This document shows, piece by piece, positions 25,350-34,212 of a DNA stretch of 64,000 nt (positions are counted from its first letter, which is position 1; each line of letters begins with the position of its first letter). The position numbers and the translations under genes are program-made. Under the pieces are notes generated by a model. The model ran no database searches, was not told the origin of the DNA, and saw only the letters and a list, made by a program, of their open reading frames with translations. This DNA is from Tessaracoccus palaemonis (GTDB taxonomy: Bacteria > Actinomycetota > Actinomycetes > Propionibacteriales > Propionibacteriaceae). The DNA lies in assembly GCF_019316905.1 (NCBI RefSeq), contig NZ_CP079216.1, positions 3,038,001 through 3,102,000 on the forward strand. Reading direction: 5' to 3'.

Positions 25350-26175
25350 TCAGCCCGCAGCCACGCAACCGGTGATCTCAGGGGCGGCGACCCAGATGTC
25401 GGCGTTGTTCATACTCCCGGCCGGGCAGAGCAGGGAGAAGGTATAGGTGAAGGTGACGACGCCGGTGGACGTCGCCGTCAGGGTCACCGGATACACCTTG
25501 AGGCCCGTGCCATCGGCGGTGTAGTCCGACAGCGGGAATGACCCCGCGTCAGTCACTCCCTTGTCGCCGACGTACCGACGGATAGGTGTCATCGACACAC
25601 CCGCGCCAGACGCAGTGATCGCCACCGCGTGTATCGCGGAGGTTCCGGAGTAGATCACCGACAGCTTGAACGGATAGGTCTGCCCCGCGACCGCGTTGTA
25701 GGTGAAGGTCGCCGTGATGACCCGTGCCGCGTTGTTCCCGCTCGTGTTGGCGCGGTCGTCCATGGACAGGAAGCCCTTGGTCGTGGGGAGCGACATGTCC
25801 CACGTGTAGCCCGTGATGCCCCTGGACGCGAGGGCTGCGTCGAGTCCGTCCCAGTCGCTCGGGGCCGCGCCGGGCGTCCATCCAGTCGTGTAGACGGGCC
25901 ACGTCCCATTCCAATAGTCGCCCGAACGTGCCACAGTCGGGTAGGCAGGATTACCGCTGCGGTTGGTTCCGGCGGCCAACCGGTACTCGCCGTTGTGATA
26001 CAGCTTCACATCACCCGCAACCGACCAGCCCGCGGCTGTCGCCGTACAGGCCTGCGTCACGGAAGCGGCGTAGGCCGGAACCGCCGTCGCCATCAGCACC
26101 GCCGGGGTGGCCCAGGCCGCCCCCCCTGACCATGGTTCGCCGACTCACCTGACGGGTCGTTTCGTCGATCGTCAT
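25350..26175 (-). pseudogene. Tat-exported protein, frameshifted at a G7 run (paralogue of 26304-27119)
   Basis: Starting from ATG 26173-26175, the first 18 codons give MTIDETTRQVSRRTMVRG, a twin-arginine leader. At the homopolymer of seven G (seven C on the plus strand, 26120-26126) the frame is lost. The next frame continues the same protein: ATPAVLMATAVPAYA and a mature domain of about 225 residues. Removing one G would join AWATPAVLMATAVPAYA exactly as in the neighbouring paralogue. The mature part shares GVSMTPIRRY, TFTY, NNADIWVAAPEIT with it. Either a real frameshift, a phase-variable switch or an assembly error at the G7 run. Function unknown. Confidence 0.75.
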
Positions 26176-26303
26176 CTTCCCCCCTGTGGGGGACTGATCG
26201 CCACCCCCATGGCGCCCGGTGGTATCACATGCCGGGGTCAATAGTGTGGCGCAGAGTTCGCCTTTTGGGAAGCGGCAAGCGAAACCCGCAGGTTCCACTC
26301 GGA

Positions 26304-27119
26304 TCAGGCGGTGCAGCCGCCGGTGAGCCTCGGATTGGCCACCCAGATGTCGGTGTTGTTGCCAATTCCGATGGGCTGGAGCAGGGTGAAGAGATACGTG
26401 AACGTGATGGTTCCCGACGACGTCGCCGTCAGCGACACGTTGGTTGTCTGCGTCGACTCCTGCGTCACGCGCGTGTAGTCGCCAAGTCCAGCGTTACCGC
26501 CGTTAGTCACGCTCGTGGTGCCGAAGTACCGGCGGATCGGCGTCATCGATACCCCCGCCCCGGCGGCGGTGATCTGCAGGGTCTGGATCGCGAGCGCCAG
26601 AGCGGAGTACTGCACCTCGAACGTGAAGGTGTGCGTACCGGCCGGCACCAGATGCGTGAAGGTCGCCGTAATCGCCCTCGCCGGGCCGGCACCAGTGCCT
26701 GTGGACCGGTCGCCCATCGAGAGGAAGCCGGGGTTCGGCAAGGTCATCTGATGGGTGAAGGTCACCTTCTTCGCGGCGATGGCAGCATCGAGGTCGGTCC
26801 AACCGCTGGCTCCGGGAGTCCAGCCGGTCGTGTAATACGGCCAGGTGCCACTGCCCTTAGTGCCCGACTGGGCTGCCGTCGGGTAGGCAGTCCGTCCGTT
26901 GCTCGTGGTGCCTGCAGGGTAGCCCGACGTCCCGTTGTGGTAGATCGTCGTTCCCGTGGTGACCGACCAGCTTCCCGCGGTCGACCGGCACGCCGGCGTG
27001 AACGACGCCGCGTAGGCCGGCAGCGTCGCCGCAGCCAGCACCGTCGGCACGGCCCAAGCCGTACCGGTGACCACCGCGCGGCGTCGAACCTCCAGGGTCG
27101 TCACATTGTCTGAGCCCAT
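26304..27119 (-). CDS. Tat-exported protein of unknown function
   Basis: 271 residues. The leader has an RR pair (VRRRAVVTGTAWAVPTVLAA) and an AYA cleavage region, so it is a Tat-type signal. The mature domain is rich in Thr, Gly, Ser and beta-strand-like stretches (TFTHLVPAGTHTFTFEVQYS, VSLTATSSGTITFTYLF) and ends with a paired cysteine (LTGGCTA). It is about 40-50 percent like the next gene downstream by eye, in tandem 128 bp apart. I recognise no family; the pattern suggests an extracellular beta-sandwich. The ATG was chosen before the twin-arginine leader; the frame is open further upstream. Confidence 0.75.
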   Translation of the reverse strand: MGSDNVTTLEVRRRAVVTGTAWAVPTVLAAATLPAYAASFTPACRSTAGSWSVTTGTTIYHNGTSGYPAGTTSNGRTAYPTAAQSGTKGSGTWPYYTTGWTPGASGWTDLDAAIAAKKVTFTHQMTLPNPGFLSMGDRSTGTGAGPARAITATFTHLVPAGTHTFTFEVQYSALALAIQTLQITAAGAGVSMTPIRRYFGTTSVTNGGNAGLGDYTRVTQESTQTTNVSLTATSSGTITFTYLFTLLQPIGIGNNTDIWVANPRLTGGCTA

Positions 27120-27462
27120 ACCTGCTGCCCCCCACTGGCGTGAGCCAGAGATCTCGTCTGTACCGGCAGACTCCACTCTGCCGCCGCCAGATTATTGCGC
27201 ATTTCTGCCCTAGTGGGAAGGGTTTTGACCAAAACACCTAGGTGTTTGTACTCAGGTACTCATCCTCACGGCCCCGGAGCCGCCAACCGACCCGGCGGAG
27301 GGGCCAACTGCCCGCCGTATGCCAAGTCTCCTCATGCGGATCAGCGCCCACGACGTCGCGCAAGCGCCTCCACGTACACAACTGTGGCCAGAGCTGCAGC
27401 ACTCGGACCACGTACGAGTGCTGCGGCTCTGGCCACAGTTGTGCGCGGCGGGTCGTCCGGCA
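27120..27462. other. Intergenic region holding a family C palindrome
   Basis: The only structures seen are the 69-bp palindrome at 27376-27444 and AT-rich promoter-like sequence around 27188-27245 (ttattgcgcatttctgccc, aaaacacctaggtgtttgt) upstream of the secreted-protein gene. The AACACCTAGGTGTTT stretch at 27232-27246 is itself a perfect 14-bp palindrome core and could be an operator. Confidence 0.5.
27376..27444. repeat. 69-bp palindromic element, family C copy 2
   Basis: CACAACTGTGGCCAGAGC pairs with GCTCTGGCCACAGTTGTG, and pairing continues through GCAGCACTCG/CGAGTGCTGC to a short loop, giving almost 30 bp of stem. It lies 18 bp beyond the stop of the AraC-type gene. Confidence 0.85.
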
Positions 27463-28443
27463 CTACCCGGAGGCGTCTGCGACAGACACCGAACGCAGTG
27501 CGCGCTGCAGCGACGATAGTGAGCCGAAGCCGCAGCGGCGGGCCAGGTCTGCGCGGGTCACCGAAGGCTCGGAGCGCAGGAGTTCAAGGGCGGCGACGGT
27601 GCGCGCGTGCTGTAGGAGTTTGACGAACGTGGTCCCGCCGTTCTGCAACTCGACCTGGATGGTGCGGACCGCGACGTTGAGATGCCGCGCAACGTGCTCG
27701 ATGCGCAACTCGGCCTCATGGAAGTGGTCGAGGATGTAGCGGTGCACCCGCGAGAAGAGCGGCTCGACGGGCGTGCGGCGACCGAAGGCGCTCACCAGAA
27801 GGCTCCGGACGACCTCGAGCGCCACGGGTTCGAGAGCCTCGGCGATCTCGGGCCGCGGGTCCACAATCGTGCAGGTGTTGGCGATGAACGATAGGAGCGG
27901 GGCGAGCATGGCGGGGGTCACGGCACGGCCCTGCGGTCGCTCGGCGGTGGTCGGCACCAGGTCGGCGAACCGATCCGCTTCCATGCTGATGTAGAACACC
28001 TCGGTCCGGGGGCCGGAAGTGCTGAACCTGATGGGCGTGGTTCCCGGAAGCACGAGGCTGATGCCGGGGTCCCACGACAGGATGCCGCCTTCCGACTCGA
28101 TCTCCAGCGCCCCCTTCACCCGGATGATGAGTGTCATGGTCTCGGCCGAGAACTCGTCACGGGGCCACATCACGATCGTTTCCGGCAGGGTGACATGTGC
28201 GAACACCAGGTTGGGGAATCCGGCGACGCGGGCGAGAATCTTGTCGCGCACGACAGACAGCACCTGCAGATTCGCCCGCTGCAGATAGGCGATCCCCTTC
28301 ATCGAGGAACGGACTTCCTCGTCACCGTGCACGACGAAGTCACTGCGAACCAGGCGTGTCGCCCCTAGCCGTCCCTCCCATTGCGTTCGCCGCGCGTCGG
28401 CCGGCAGAAGCGGAGGCTGCTCAATCTCATCCGTCGGCCCCAT
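27463..28443 (-). CDS. AraC-family transcriptional regulator
   Basis: 326 residues. The C-terminal 100 residues hold the double helix-turn-helix (FSRVHRYILDHFHEAELRIE, HVARHLNVAVRTIQVELQ, then DLARRCGFGSLSSLQRALRS). The N-terminal 200 residues form a cupin-like sensing domain (VFAHVTLPETIVMWPRDEFS). This shape is usual for regulators of catabolic genes, but no neighbour is an obvious target: the upstream glp operon is in the same direction, the secreted paralogues are downstream. The ATG is preceded by a 175-bp spacer with a possible hairpin near the glpC end. Confidence 0.85.
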   Translation of the reverse strand: MGPTDEIEQPPLLPADARRTQWEGRLGATRLVRSDFVVHGDEEVRSSMKGIAYLQRANLQVLSVVRDKILARVAGFPNLVFAHVTLPETIVMWPRDEFSAETMTLIIRVKGALEIESEGGILSWDPGISLVLPGTTPIRFSTSGPRTEVFYISMEADRFADLVPTTAERPQGRAVTPAMLAPLLSFIANTCTIVDPRPEIAEALEPVALEVVRSLLVSAFGRRTPVEPLFSRVHRYILDHFHEAELRIEHVARHLNVAVRTIQVELQNGGTTFVKLLQHARTVAALELLRSEPSVTRADLARRCGFGSLSSLQRALRSVSVADASG

Positions 28444-28575
28444 ACCTGTGCAGCTAAGTATGAAAGCTGCATTTCGTCAAGGCGGCGGTGAAATTACCAC
28501 AGCAACGCAACGCACGACCAATCGGCGTTCGGCCGTTGTGCTCGATACCTACGGAGCGGCACCGACCGCACAGAC

Positions 28576-28603
28576 GCCGGGCCTCTCAGGCCGTACACCC
28601 GGC
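28576..28603 (-). terminator. Hairpin after glpC
   Basis: GCCGGG and CCCGGC enclose an inner GGCCT/AGGCC pair. It lies 15 bp beyond the glpC stop. No T-run follows. It may end the glp operon before the AraC gene. Confidence 0.5.
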
Positions 28604-28618
28604 GCCGCGGCCCTCCGA

Positions 28619-29995
28619 TCACACCTCGGGGCTGAACACGTCCGAGAGGCCGTAGGCGGCGTGGATCACGTGGACTGGGTGCACGGTCGAGACGCCGGTG
28701 GAGTTGCGGATCTGCCAGCGGCAGGTCTCCGTGTCGCAGACGGCGAGGCCCTCGTTGTGCTCCTTGACCTTCTCGAAGAGGTTCCTGCCGACCGCCTGGG
28801 CGACGTCGTACTTCTCCTTCTTCAGGCCATAGGTGCCCGCGATGCCGCAGCAGTTCTCCTCGGACTCGATGACCCGGATGCCCGGCACGAGCTCCATCAG
28901 GCGGATGGCCGGCATGCCCATGCCCTGGCTCTTGACCTGACAGGGCGCGTGGTACGGGATCTTCATCTCGAGGGTCTTGAAGTCGGTGGGCAGCTCGTCC
29001 TCGTCGAACAGGTCGAGGAGGAACTCGCTGGTCTCACGCATCCGGGTGCCGACGCTGCGGACAGCCGGGTCGTCGACGCCCATGATCTCGTGCGCCTCGT
29101 GCTTGATCATGCCCGCGCAGGAGCCGGAGCTCGAGATGACGGTCAGCTCCTTGCCGGCGGCGTTGAGCTGCTCGCACAGCTTCACGACGCGCTTGCGTGC
29201 GCTGTCGAACAGGCCGTTCGACTGCTCGGCGAGCCCGCAGCAGCCCTGCTTCGGGACGAGGACCTCGAAGCCGAGGTGCTCGAGCACCTCGATGGTCTTC
29301 TTGGAGGTCTCCACCTCGAAGTACGTGCCTGCGCAGCCGGTGAAGAACACGACGGGGCCGCGGTCGGGCTGCCCTGGGCGACGGGGGGCGGGTCCCTTGC
29401 GGTGCTTGAGCCAGCCCTTGATGCTCTGGCTCTGGGCGACGGGCATCGGCGCGTCGCGGTGCACGCCCACGACCTTCTCGACGGCGACGCGGATCGGCTT
29501 CTGCTTCAGCGCCCAGTTCGCGACGGGGGCGAACGGCGTCAGCAGGCGACCCTCGAGCTCGGTCTGCGTGATCAGCCGGTCGCGCAGCGGCATGTGGTCC
29601 TTCTTCATGACGGCGCGCGCCATGGAGTTGATCTCGGCGATCTTCACGTCCTGCGGGCAGTTGAGCGTGCAGATGCCGCAGCTGGAGCAGTAGTCGAGCG
29701 TGTGGTCGACCGACTCGCCGTTGCGGAAGCGCTCGGCCTGCGGGCCGACGAACTTCGGGCCGCTGAACAGCGGTGTGACCTTCGCGACGGGGCACATGGT
29801 CTCGCAGATCGTGCACTTGACGCACTGGTCCAGCGACACGCGGTTCAGCTGCTGCGCCTCGTACGTGTTGGGGTTGTCCTTGATGCGCGGGCTCACGGCC
29901 GCCAGGAGTTCCCACACCGTCTGCCCGGGCGCGAGGCCGGGCCGGGGCCCGAGCTCCTCGACCGCCGTCTCGTTGGTGTCCAACAGGTCGCTCAT
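28619..29995 (-). CDS. glpC: Anaerobic glycerol-3-phosphate dehydrogenase subunit C
   Basis: 458 residues. Two ferredoxin-type clusters are encoded (CVKCTICETMCPVAK and CSSCGICTLNCPQD, residues about 58-125), then two CCG domains (GCAGTYFEVETSKKTIEVLE...GCCGLAEQ and PCQVKSQGMG...NCCGIAGTYG). GlpC anchors the GlpAB dimer to the membrane and passes electrons from glycerol 3-phosphate to menaquinone. The ATG overlaps the glpB stop by 4 bp, so glpABC is one operon and glpC is its last gene. Confidence 0.95.
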   Translation of the reverse strand: MSDLLDTNETAVEELGPRPGLAPGQTVWELLAAVSPRIKDNPNTYEAQQLNRVSLDQCVKCTICETMCPVAKVTPLFSGPKFVGPQAERFRNGESVDHTLDYCSSCGICTLNCPQDVKIAEINSMARAVMKKDHMPLRDRLITQTELEGRLLTPFAPVANWALKQKPIRVAVEKVVGVHRDAPMPVAQSQSIKGWLKHRKGPAPRRPGQPDRGPVVFFTGCAGTYFEVETSKKTIEVLEHLGFEVLVPKQGCCGLAEQSNGLFDSARKRVVKLCEQLNAAGKELTVISSSGSCAGMIKHEAHEIMGVDDPAVRSVGTRMRETSEFLLDLFDEDELPTDFKTLEMKIPYHAPCQVKSQGMGMPAIRLMELVPGIRVIESEENCCGIAGTYGLKKEKYDVAQAVGRNLFEKVKEHNEGLAVCDTETCRWQIRNSTGVSTVHPVHVIHAAYGLSDVFSPEV

Positions 29996-31302
29996 CGCTG
30001 TCCTCCCGCGAGATTGCTGATGATGGCGTCAGCGGCACGTACGGCGCTGGCGACGGCGATGCCCTCGCCGCTCTTCTCGTCCCATCGCTGGGCCCCGGCG
30101 AGCACCCCGCCGGCCGCGTACAGGTTGCTGTAGACCGGCTCCCCGGTCGCCGGATCGACGACGACCATGTCGTCGTTGGTCGCGACACCCACGCTGAACA
30201 GCGGTTGCTGCCCGGCCCAGGTGTCGTGGATGAGCTCCCCGGCCGGGATGGCCAGCGGGAGCCCGAGGATCGTCTCGGACACCTTCTGGTAGGAGTCCAG
30301 TTCGAGCGTCCCCGACTCGAAGCCACCCGCGGCGAGCAGGAACGCCCGCGCCTTCAGGTGCGTGTCGTGGCCGGTGGTGCCGACGACGCCGGCCTGCAGC
30401 ACCCCGCCGGCGGAGTCGGCGCCCAGCACGTTGCTGCCGAGGAAGACCTCGACGCGCGCCTCCTTGGCGATCCGGGTGAGCCGGTCGTTGAGCCGCATGC
30501 CCGGCACGCCGGGCGGCGGCACCGGGATCTCGAACAGCGGGGACCCGACCTGCGAGCGCAGGTCCGCGAACGCCGTCGGATCCTCGTGGCCGAGGACGGC
30601 GGGCAGGGCGATGGTCTCGCCCGGCCGCCCCAGTGCCTTGAGCTGGTCGACGAGCGCGCCGCGGCGGGCCGGGTCGTCGAGCGCTCGGGCGATGTTCAGG
30701 CCCGTCGAGTCGACCTCGCCGTCTCGCGCGGGGAAGCTGACCCAGTCGGCGCGGGCCTCGAGGCGGCCGCCGCCGGGCAGGTCGTTCAGCGCCAGGTTGC
30801 CGGCGATGAGCTCGGGCGTGAAGTCCTTGAACTCACGGATGCCGACGACCACCACCGCGGACCCGGCGCGCAGCGCGCCCGGCTTCGCGGGGTCGAGGCT
30901 GACGACGCCGTCGGCCATCGACGGCGGGTAGTAGGCGGTGGGCCGAAGGGCCCCGACCGCCGTGGGCAGCGCGACGTTGACCTCGGCGTCACCGACCAGG
31001 TAGTCCTCCCCCAGCAGCTCGGCGAGGTAGCCGACGCCCTCGCGGATCGCATCGGCGCCGGTGTGGGCGTAGGGGTGGGCGATGTCGCTGGCGCGGTGCT
31101 GGTCGGCGAGGAACTCGTCGAGCTCGTCGAGCGGGCGCGCGACGCGCTGCGGCCGGTAGCCGAGCACGTCTACGGTGCCCTGACCGAGCTGCAGGCCGCC
31201 GCGACCCTTGTGGACCAGCGCGACCGACAGGCCGGCCTGGCGCAGCCGGATCGCCGCGAGGAGGCCCGAGAGCCCCGCTCCGATCACCATGACGTCTCTC
31301 AT
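29992..31302 (-). CDS. glpB: Anaerobic glycerol-3-phosphate dehydrogenase subunit B
   Basis: 436 residues. The dinucleotide-binding N-terminus is VMVIGAGLSGLLAAIRLRQA, and the later GQGTVDVLGYRP, LLAAGGFESGTLELDS and NLYAAGGVLAGAQRWDEKSG are GlpB hallmarks. It is the small flavoprotein of the membrane-bound GlpABC complex. ATG 31300-31302 overlaps the glpA stop (ATGA), which decides this start over longer frames. Coupled translation with glpA and glpC is expected. Confidence 0.95.
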   Translation of the reverse strand: MRDVMVIGAGLSGLLAAIRLRQAGLSVALVHKGRGGLQLGQGTVDVLGYRPQRVARPLDELDEFLADQHRASDIAHPYAHTGADAIREGVGYLAELLGEDYLVGDAEVNVALPTAVGALRPTAYYPPSMADGVVSLDPAKPGALRAGSAVVVVGIREFKDFTPELIAGNLALNDLPGGGRLEARADWVSFPARDGEVDSTGLNIARALDDPARRGALVDQLKALGRPGETIALPAVLGHEDPTAFADLRSQVGSPLFEIPVPPPGVPGMRLNDRLTRIAKEARVEVFLGSNVLGADSAGGVLQAGVVGTTGHDTHLKARAFLLAAGGFESGTLELDSYQKVSETILGLPLAIPAGELIHDTWAGQQPLFSVGVATNDDMVVVDPATGEPVYSNLYAAGGVLAGAQRWDEKSGEGIAVASAVRAADAIISNLAGGQR

Positions 31303-32924
31303 CGGGCCACCTCCACGGCCTCGCTGTCGGCCGGGACACCCACGGGGTATCTCTCCGGCGGATTCTCGTCGCCCGGCGCGTGGTCGATGTCGAGCGTGCC
31401 GCGCATGATCCACTCGTCGAGCGCGGTCTGGCGCACCTGGGCGCCGGCCAGGATCGGCCACAGGCCCATCCAGCGGTGCTTCATGAACTCGCGCAGTTCC
31501 AGCGTGGCGCCGGCGGAGTCCTGGATGCCGTTGGTGCACAGCAGCCCGGCGGCCCTGGTCGAGCAGAACCCGCCCTGGCAGGGGCCCATGCCGAGGCGGA
31601 GCCGGCGGCGCAGGTCGTCGAGGGTCGCGTCGGGGTTCTCCTCGGCCAGCTCAGTGAACATCTGCCTACTCATGAGCTCGCACTCGCAGATGATCTGGTC
31701 CTCCTGGAACTGATGGTCGCGTTCCTCGAGGCGGTGGGTCACCTTGTAGTTGTGCGTCTTCCTCGACGTGGGCACCGGCTCCTGGTCCGTGGTGCAGGGG
31801 CGGTCCTCGCCGAGCTGCTCGCACATGATGTCGACGATGCGTTTGGCCATCAGACGGTAGGTGGTGAGCTTGCCGCCGGTGATGGTGAGCAGGCCGTGCA
31901 GGTCGTCGCGCTCGAGGTGGTCGAGCACCGACATGCCGCGGCTCATGTGACGCGTGTCGGTGGCCTTGACGCGGTTGTCCTTGACGAGCGGCCGGGCGCC
32001 GGACCAGGCGTGCACGGCGCGGGCCTCGCGGAACCCGTCGATCATCGCGGCGCCGGAGTCGAGCATCTGCTGGACCTCGTTGCGCGGGATGGGCAGGTTG
32101 TCGGGGTCGTCGGCCTTCACGTCGGTGGTGCCGATGATGGAGACGGTGTGGACGGGGACGAGGATGTCGCCGTCGGCCGGGTAGATGCAGCGGTTGACCA
32201 CCGAGTTCACGAGGCGGTGGTTCATCGCGATCATGATGCCGCGGCCGGGGACGACGTCGACGTCGTGGCAGCCGGCGAAGCCCGCGATCCGTCCGGCCCA
32301 GGGCCCGCCGGCGTTGATGACGAAGCGGCAGTCGATCGTGATCCGTCCGCCGGCCTTGCGGTCGACGCACTCGACGGCGGTGACCCGGTCGCCGACGCGG
32401 TGGATCCTGTCGACCTCGTGGTAGGTCAGCACGGTCGCGCCGTGTTCCTTCGCGGATTCAACTGCGCCCCACACCATCGCCCAGCCGTCGACGGTGCCGT
32501 CCAGCACGGCGAAGGCCCGCTTGGTGCCCTTGTGGAGGCGGGGTTCGCGGGACAGCGCCTGCGCGATCGTGATCTCCTCGGCCGGCATGTGCGCCTTCGC
32601 GGCCCCGGCCATGAAGCCCTCGGAGTACTCCTCGGAGTCCTCCGGCGTGACGACGAACAGGCCGCCCGTCTGCTCCACCGCGTCCGTGTGGATGCGGGTG
32701 ATGATCGCGTTCTCCTCGGCGCACTCGCGCGCCGACTCGGGATCCGAGATCACGTAGCGGCCACCCGAGTGCAGCAGGCCGTGGTAGCGGCCCGTCGTTC
32801 CCTGCCCCAGATCGGCCCGGTCCACCAGGACCACGGAGAGCCCTCGCATCGCCACATCGCGCGCGACCCCGGCTCCCGTGGCACCGCCACCGATAACGAC
32901 GACGTCGACCGACAAATCCGTCAT
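31299..32924 (-). CDS. glpA: Anaerobic glycerol-3-phosphate dehydrogenase subunit A
   Basis: 541 residues, nearly the length of E. coli GlpA (542). FAD-binding N-terminus DVVVIGGGATGAGVARDVAM, substrate region YHGLLHSGGRYV, and INAGGPWAGRIAG. The C-terminal BFD-like iron-sulfur domain is visible as CECELMSRQ...GMGPCQGGFC. It oxidises glycerol 3-phosphate to dihydroxyacetone phosphate with electrons going to GlpC and quinone. GGAGGTG sits just before the ATG. The AT-rich upstream region (32925-33219) has a TTTTTAAAAA stretch at 33170-33179 and is the presumed operon promoter. Confidence 0.96.
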   Translation of the reverse strand: MTDLSVDVVVIGGGATGAGVARDVAMRGLSVVLVDRADLGQGTTGRYHGLLHSGGRYVISDPESARECAEENAIITRIHTDAVEQTGGLFVVTPEDSEEYSEGFMAGAAKAHMPAEEITIAQALSREPRLHKGTKRAFAVLDGTVDGWAMVWGAVESAKEHGATVLTYHEVDRIHRVGDRVTAVECVDRKAGGRITIDCRFVINAGGPWAGRIAGFAGCHDVDVVPGRGIMIAMNHRLVNSVVNRCIYPADGDILVPVHTVSIIGTTDVKADDPDNLPIPRNEVQQMLDSGAAMIDGFREARAVHAWSGARPLVKDNRVKATDTRHMSRGMSVLDHLERDDLHGLLTITGGKLTTYRLMAKRIVDIMCEQLGEDRPCTTDQEPVPTSRKTHNYKVTHRLEERDHQFQEDQIICECELMSRQMFTELAEENPDATLDDLRRRLRLGMGPCQGGFCSTRAAGLLCTNGIQDSAGATLELREFMKHRWMGLWPILAGAQVRQTALDEWIMRGTLDIDHAPGDENPPERYPVGVPADSEAVEVAR

Positions 32925-33219
32925 GTCCACCTCCATGAATGGGTCTCTTGCACCTGCGCAATAACCCGTTCTGCCAGAGTAGAAGTGCTGCACCTTGGGA
33001 GCCATGTCGCTGAGCGGATGTGCACGGCGAGGTAACTCCGTCGGAACCAATGACCTGCACGTTACTACGCACGACGCCCACATCTGGGCGGCGGGGAACC
33101 GTTCAGCGGCGCCGCATGAACGCGAATTCCCGCACTGTGTTTGGCGCCTTTATTTTGGATAGTCGCATGTTTTTAAAAAGGGGTCGCAGATTCCCCGTCC
33201 CCGTGACGATTCCGGGCCG

Positions 33220-34113
33220 TCAGGCGGGGACACCGTCGTCGGACGGGGTCAGCGTCCAGCTGGCCAGGAGGCTCAGCGCCCGCTCCGCGTCGGAGTCCGG
33301 CGGGGCGCTGTAGACGTTGAGCCGCTGACCGGGGTCCCCGGGCAGTTCGAGGGCCTCGTAGTCCAACTCAAGGTCGCCCACCAGCGGGTGATGGAGCCGC
33401 TTCCGCCCGGAGCGGTGGTAGCGGACGTCCTGCGCGGCCCACAGCCGCCGGAACTCCTCGCTGCGGGTGGAGAGCTCGCCGATCAGGTCACTGAGGTCCT
33501 TGTCGTACGGGTCCCGACCGGCCTCGATGTGCAGGAAGGCGACGCAGTCGTCGGCGACCTTCTCGTAGTCGACGAAGAACTCGGGCGCCGACCGGTCGAG
33601 GAATATGAAGCGGGCGGTGTTGGGCGGCTGGCCGGGCGTGTGGGCCTCGGCGTACTCGTAGATCGGCGCATACAGCGCGCGCCCGAGGTCGTTCGAGGCG
33701 AGGATGTCGAACCGCTGGTTGCGCAGGTACGCCGGGGAGGCGAGTTGGTCGAGCAGCCGCTGGATCGTCGGGCGGACGCGCCGACGGGCGGCGGGCTTCT
33801 TCCGCGGCCGTGGCGTGCTCGCCGAGTGGACAAGCCGGAACAGGTGGTCGCGCTCGGCCTCGTCGAGGCTCAGGGCGTGGGCCAGCCCGTCGAGGACGCT
33901 CTCGGAGACGCTGCCGACGATCCCGCGCTCGAGTCGCGTGTAGTACTCGACGCTGATGCCGGCCAGCAGCGCGACCTCCTCGCGGCGCAGCCCCGTGACG
34001 CGACGGTTGGCTCCGTAGACGGGGAGGCCGGCCTGTTCGGGCGTGATGCGGGCGCGTCGGGAGGCGAGGAACTCGCGGAGTTCGGTGGTGGCGGGGCTCG
34101 GTCGGCTGGGCAT
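33220..34113 (-). CDS. Helix-turn-helix regulator with MmyB-like ligand-binding domain
   Basis: 297 residues. The N-terminal HTH (about 20-80) contains GLRREEVALLAGISVEYYTR, and the rest is the MmyB-like PAS-type ligand domain (RFDILASNDLGRALYAPIYE, FLDRSAPEFFVDYEKVADDC). This large actinobacterial family controls an adjacent oxidoreductase or efflux gene. The divergent MFS exporter 99 bp away is the likely target. TAGCGT six bases before the ATG (34120-34125 on the minus strand) is a leaderless promoter. Confidence 0.9.
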   Translation of the reverse strand: MPSRPSPATTELREFLASRRARITPEQAGLPVYGANRRVTGLRREEVALLAGISVEYYTRLERGIVGSVSESVLDGLAHALSLDEAERDHLFRLVHSASTPRPRKKPAARRRVRPTIQRLLDQLASPAYLRNQRFDILASNDLGRALYAPIYEYAEAHTPGQPPNTARFIFLDRSAPEFFVDYEKVADDCVAFLHIEAGRDPYDKDLSDLIGELSTRSEEFRRLWAAQDVRYHRSGRKRLHHPLVGDLELDYEALELPGDPGQRLNVYSAPPDSDAERALSLLASWTLTPSDDGVPA

Positions 34114-34212
34114 GCTCCCACGCTACGCGGCCTGGCCGTCCGCGACAGACCCTGCCAGTACCCCTCTCCGGCGGGTCTGGTTGGCTCGGCGAACCGGGCG
34201 TTTCCTGGATAC

